Positions 59,699-64,000 of a stretch of DNA of 64,000 bases are shown here, piece by piece. The stretch covers positions 112,590 through 176,589 of the forward strand of contig CBDBQB010000034.1 of assembly GCA_965209105.1 (NCBI GenBank). The letters run 5' to 3'. Positions within the stretch are counted from its first letter, which is position 1, and each line of letters begins with the position of its first letter. This DNA comes from JAAELZ01 sp965209105 (GTDB lineage Bacteria > Pseudomonadota > Gammaproteobacteria > Arenicellales > Poriferihabitantaceae). The notes under the pieces are model-generated. The model saw only the letters and a program-made list of their open reading frames with translations. It was not told the DNA's origin and searched no databases. Both the position numbers and the translations under genes were made by a program.

Positions 59699-62600
59699 CT
59701 AATAGCTGGTGTCGTCCGCCATACACATTTTGATATCGCGCCGCGGGGGTTGACTGAGCCATTCAGGCACCTGACCAAACACCACTAAAAGAATATCGGT
59801 CAAATCAGGCAGCGGCGGTAGCTCAAAAAGCGGCTGCTCAGGCTGTGGCTGCGGTGCACTAGGCGTTGGGTCAGGGATCGGGGGGTTAGGGTTTGACGCA
59901 GGAGGAATCGTCGGTGGCAACTCATCAAGCTCATAGGTCACATTATAAAGCGAGGTAGTTTGCGTCGTGCTGGTCGTCACATTAGCCGCCACCGAACCGG
60001 TATTTTCGGTGGTAAATCCACCTGATGCGTTGCCTTCGACATTGATCAGGTTAAAAGTATCTTCTGTTCCACTTAGGACCGGATCATAGCCATCAATAAA
60101 GCCAATATTCATCGTTCCAGCAAGTGTTGCGTCGCCTGACACATTGAGCACATCAATTTCGCCCGCGTTTTCACCACCCAACTCAAAATCAAACGTTGTT
60201 GCCGCCGAGGCAATAAGATTTCCGTTGATATTGATCGTTCCGGAAGAATGGCCGGGCGCGATGGTGGCTGCCCCCACGTTTACGTTGCCAGTAACATCTC
60301 CGCTTCCAATCAGGCTACCCCCATGAAAATCAAACTCATTGTGCCCCAGTAAATCCCCACCGTTGAGATCTGTCTGACCTGCATTTTGTGTATAAGTTTC
60401 TAAAAAATCTAGCACGCCTGAATTTGCATTCACCATGCCTGTATTGGTAAATGTAGGTTCGATCAGCGTCGTCCCACCGCCACCTGCCTTAGTGAACGTC
60501 CCGCTATTATTGATAAAGGGGGTCGTATCCTCGCTGCTACCATCATCACTATCATCGTAAACAATACTATTGTTCGACTGCGCGGTAAAGCTCCCACTAT
60601 TGTTAAGTGTGGTAGCGACCAAGTTAACATCTCCGCCCTGCCAATCAACCTCGCCCTCTTGCTCCCAGACGCGGCCAACCATCTTTTTCTCGCCGTCTGT
60701 CGAAATTGAACTTTCTGATCCTGTCGAGGTTAAGGTTCCGTCACCGGCAATCCTGCCTGATTGCCAGTCGAGTTGTTGAGTTGTTATTGCACCATAACCA
60801 ACGATTTCACCCCCCTCAAGATTGATCGTATCACCGACGTTTACAACACCCGTGCCGTAGGCTAATCCCGCGCTATTATTGTCGATCGTTGCATGGGTAT
60901 TCGTCAAATTCAAATCGCCTAGAATATCAATGGTATTGTCCGTACCATAACTTTCAAGAAATGCAGAACTGATACTCCCCGTACCGCTTTTTATCGTTAA
61001 ATCTCCGTCTAATTTTACTTTGAGCGAATCACTATATATGCCAGCAAATGCTCCAGAAGAATTCCCGCTGTTGTCGTCACTTCCCTGAACAGTCATATTA
61101 TTCGCGCCTGCCTGAGTCGTATCGACAGGGCCTAAGACTGACGTCGAGCCATCAAAACTCATCGCGCCAATATTTAGATTTTGACTCTGCACAGATACCG
61201 AGTGTCCGTCGGAACCAGCAATAACATCTATATTACCCGTTCCAGCGTCAATATTGATAGTGTCTGCCAATACGTTTACCTGTCGGCCATCAGCCGTCAG
61301 TCCGCCTTGAATCGTGATGCCATTGCCTTTCATCGAGAGCGTACCCGAAACACCAATATTCAGATTTGCAGCACTACTATCCTCACTTTGGATGGTGATG
61401 CCGCCCGAACCATTACCATCCTGATCAGCAACTAGCGTGAGATTATCAATGCGATCATCGACAGTAATAACATCGGAATCTTCAATCGACCCCCGAATAT
61501 TGATATCGTTATGCGCCAATAGGGTTAAAGATCCAGTGGACCCACCCGTGCCATTTAAATCTAAGTCCGCATTCCAATCAATATTTCCGGCCTGACCCCC
61601 GACATCGGGACTAATATCCACCGATGCACCAGCGGTAACGCCACCTTCCGGTAAAGCTGGATTATAATTATCATAGCCAGTGGTAGTGATTAAAACATCG
61701 CCTGTCAATAACCCATCTAAGATCGTCCCCACATCAATTTGCGCATTATCATCTGTGGGTTGCCAAGCTTCGTCTCCAGCAGTGCCTGTATCAAAAATAC
61801 TATTAAAACCAGAACTAACAATCTCTATATTGTAGGGGTCAATAAGCCATATCCCCGTTCTCTCCCGTCTGGGCGGAAACGTCAGGGGCATTGCTCACCC
61901 GTAAACCTTGTTTACCCGAAGTTTCAATGAATCCGCCATCGCCACTTTCATTGCCGCCTTTTGCAGTTAATTGTCCCTTTACAATCGCCGTATCTTCTGC
62001 AAATACAATCACACGCCCCCCATCGCCGGTTTGTTCACCATCACTATGCACCGACACATCTTCACCGATATGTACAAACTCGGCATTTTGAACGCTGTCA
62101 TCTCGGCCTTGCTGCCCACCGCCAATCAACACTTCACCACCCCCCTCTTCACCAGAGGCATCCACCACCGCATCATCCACCAAGGCAATACGTTCGCCTT
62201 CGATCACGATATCGCCGCCTTGAGCGGAACTCGAACTGCTGTCAACGGTTGAGCCAATCAACACATCACCCGAACGCCCTGCATCTAAGGCGATATCACC
62301 GCCATCAGTGACAATATCCCCTCGAATCACCAACTGCTGTCGCTCAGTATCAATCAGCGCATCCACCTCACTTATTGCAGGAAGATCGAGTTCCGACACT
62401 TCAGACACCTTCACAGCTTCATCGACTGTTGGCGATTCAACACTCACCACTGCCAATGGCTCGACAATTGTTTCGAGCGCCTCTGGTGCGGGGATATCAG
62501 CAGAGGCATCCGGTGCAAGCACTATTGGGATATCGACTTGCTCCGTAACAGGCGTTTCTAGCAACGATACTTCAATGGCCGGACTGTCTATAGGCGACGC

Positions 62601-64000
62601 TTGATCCGGCTTTGGCGTAACAATTGCTTCCAGTTCTGGCGTGTTTTGCGCCACTATATTTTTCGTCTCAGCACTTTCCTCTGCGAGCGGCTCATCGGCT
62701 GACACCTCAGCCACTGCCATCGCATCCTCTGGCTCGTCATCATCTTCTACTACGTCCGGTTCAGGCACAATAACAAGGCCTGTAATATGGCTAGAAAAGC
62801 CACCGCCATTGGTTTGAATACTGGCATTGACCGCAATATTATTGCCAGCACTTAAATTAACATTGAGTTTGCCTTCACTCGAACTAATCTGTGCGTTGAC
62901 GTCGATATTATTGTGCGCGGTCAAGAACAAAGACGCATCAGGGCCCTCTGTCTTGCTAATCGCCGACGCCACCGTAATATTCCCCGCACCCGAACCACCC
63001 GCGCTGGTTTGAATACTGACATTGCTACCGCCGTTGAGTGAAGTCGATATTGAGGCTGCTTCTGAACCACCGATAGTGATATCTTCAGGATCGAGCAACC
63101 AAGTACCCGGCTCACCCTTGGCAGCGCTGACATCCACCGCGGGGCCGAAACTGAGTGTTTGTTTGCCCGATGTTTCGACAAAGCCGCCGTCACCGCTGAC
63201 CGTGCCACCCGTGGCACTGATTAAGGCTTGTGTATCAGTATGTCCATCTGACCACACAATAACGTGGCCACCGTCACCCACCGAAGCCGCATTCGCTGTT
63301 AGGCTGGAATTTGCATCAACTGAGGTATTGGCAGCGGTTTTAAGCGAACCCTTGCCTTGATAATCACCGCCTATATAAATTGATCCGCCGGACTGCCCGG
63401 ACACATTCAAGTCGGCGCCTTGCAACGAGACTTCATCGCCAAGTACCAAAATTTCACCGCCCGCAACACCCTGACCTCGCGCCTGTACTGTACCCGACAC
63501 CGTGATATCCGAAACCGCTTCTAAGCGTATGGATCCGTCGGCTTGCTGGCTGATACGATTTGCAGAGATACTCCCCGAACTATAAATTGAATTGGCAAAC
63601 ACGCTGACCGTGCCGTTATTCGCAATCAGTTCACCAAGATTCAAAACACTGTCTCCGGGAGCTTGAACTTTATAGGCAATACTAGCGTCATCGAGCGAAG
63701 TCAACCGAACTTCATGCCCTGCTGCCAACAATATCTCTCCCGCGTCGGTTTCGATAATCCCTGAGTTCTCAATTTGTGGGGCAATAAGCACCACTTCACC
63801 GCCCTTTCCTGCGCGAATAAAGCCGTGATTCTCAATCTTTCCGCCCACACCATAGAACTGTAATCGCCCTGCCAGGAAATCCTCATTGCTAATATCTAGC
63901 GTGGAGCCTAAAAAGCCAGCGGTATCGATTCGCGCGCCTTGACCGATCACCAAGCCATTGGGATTAATTAAAAATACCCGACCGTTTGATCCCAGCTGAC
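59699..64000 (-). pseudogene. Two-partner-secretion exoprotein (filamentous haemagglutinin-like), frameshifted and 5'-truncated by the window
   Basis: Two adjoining frames form one gene: 64000-61839 and 61891-59699. The upstream end enters the window mid-gene with SNGRVFLINPNGLVIGQGARID, the end of a TPS secretion domain. Two modules share ETSGKQ-type motifs (near 63170 and 61910), each followed by a WL(I/L)DP motif: intact as GTWLLDPEDITI in the first, but in the second the frame breaks at GENG, and the sequence resumes as IWLIDPYNIEI in the other frame. One extra base in a GGGG run (61853-61856) explains this. An acidic Pro/Val/Glu-rich stretch lies near 62350-62780, and the C-terminus is Pro-rich and ends MCMADDTSY. 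It may be a broken gene, phase variation or a sequencing error. A beta-helix surface adhesin is inferred. Confidence 0.8.

Noticed and set aside
59699..61891. Separate gene for the 730-residue frame
   Set aside because: Its start is inside the conserved module of the upstream frame and the two align as one protein broken by a single-base shift.

Overview
The window looks like the chromosome of a free-living, probably aquatic gammaproteobacterium of the Pseudomonadales/Cellvibrionales type. This is inferred from gene order and family content, not from a database search. The pointers are: an ssrA-smpB-ratA cluster whose tmRNA encodes the tag ANDDNYALAA; hisB-H-A-F-I-E running straight into tatABC; a fimT-pilV-W-X-Y1-E minor pilin operon facing ispH-fkpB-lspA-ribF-murJ; engB close to a di-haem cytochrome c4; and rpmF-plsX-fabH. 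Most of the window is ordinary core genome. Accessory material sits at the left edge, at about 31.7-34.1 kb, at 44.1-44.7 kb and at the right edge.

Layout. 1-1.1 kb: 3' end of a type I restriction gene (hsdR) beside a duplicated piece of the ssrA 3' end, as left by an island that integrated at tmRNA. 1.1-4.6 kb: ssrA, smpB, ratA, sixA and an EamA transporter, with two small inverted-repeat (MITE-like) insertions. 4.6-6.5 kb: two lipoproteins, one patatin-like and one with a phospholipase A2-like CCxxHD motif. 6.6-11.8 kb: histidine biosynthesis followed by the Tat translocase. 11.8-17.6 kb: DUF255 protein, proS, glycine-zipper lipoprotein, class I aminotransferase. 17.6-23.3 kb (minus strand): a RelE/Phd-type toxin-antitoxin pair, two YbjQ proteins with an M48 protease, a DUF3530 hydrolase, and the 5-oxoprolinase genes pxpA-B-C. 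23.3-23.7 kb: an AT-rich gap with DnaA boxes. 23.7-30.7 kb: RDD protein, MFS transporter, yaaA, a MoxR/DUF2201/DsrS-like operon and a D-amino acid aminotransferase.

30.8-34.1 kb is a repeat-rich island: a lipoprotein esterase, higBA, three copies of a dispersed repeat of about 210 bp, and a short beta-propeller-like remnant. 34.2-43.9 kb: fabH, plsX, rpmF; a DegP protease; an AraC-MGMT DNA repair fusion; cysE; an SDR; a two-gene potassium channel/TrkA unit; engB. 44.1-45.7 kb: a secreted protein with 17 perfect Glu-Thr-Gly repeats, then cytochrome c4. 45.9-52.4 kb: type IV pilus minor pilins and PilY1. 52.4-57.2 kb: ispH, fkpB, lspA, ribF, a DUF2203-like gene and murJ, tightly overlapped and without the usual ileS. 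57.3-64 kb: a CHASE2-adenylate cyclase downstream of a large two-partner-secretion exoprotein that carries a frameshift and runs off the right edge.

The best candidates for something poorly described are the MoxR-ATPase/metallopeptidase-VWA/DsrS-like operon (26.35-29.86 kb), the patatin/PLA2-like lipoprotein neighbours (4.57-6.51 kb), and the DnaA-box cluster in the pxpA-RDD gap. No CRISPR array, tRNA, rRNA, prophage or intact insertion sequence was seen.
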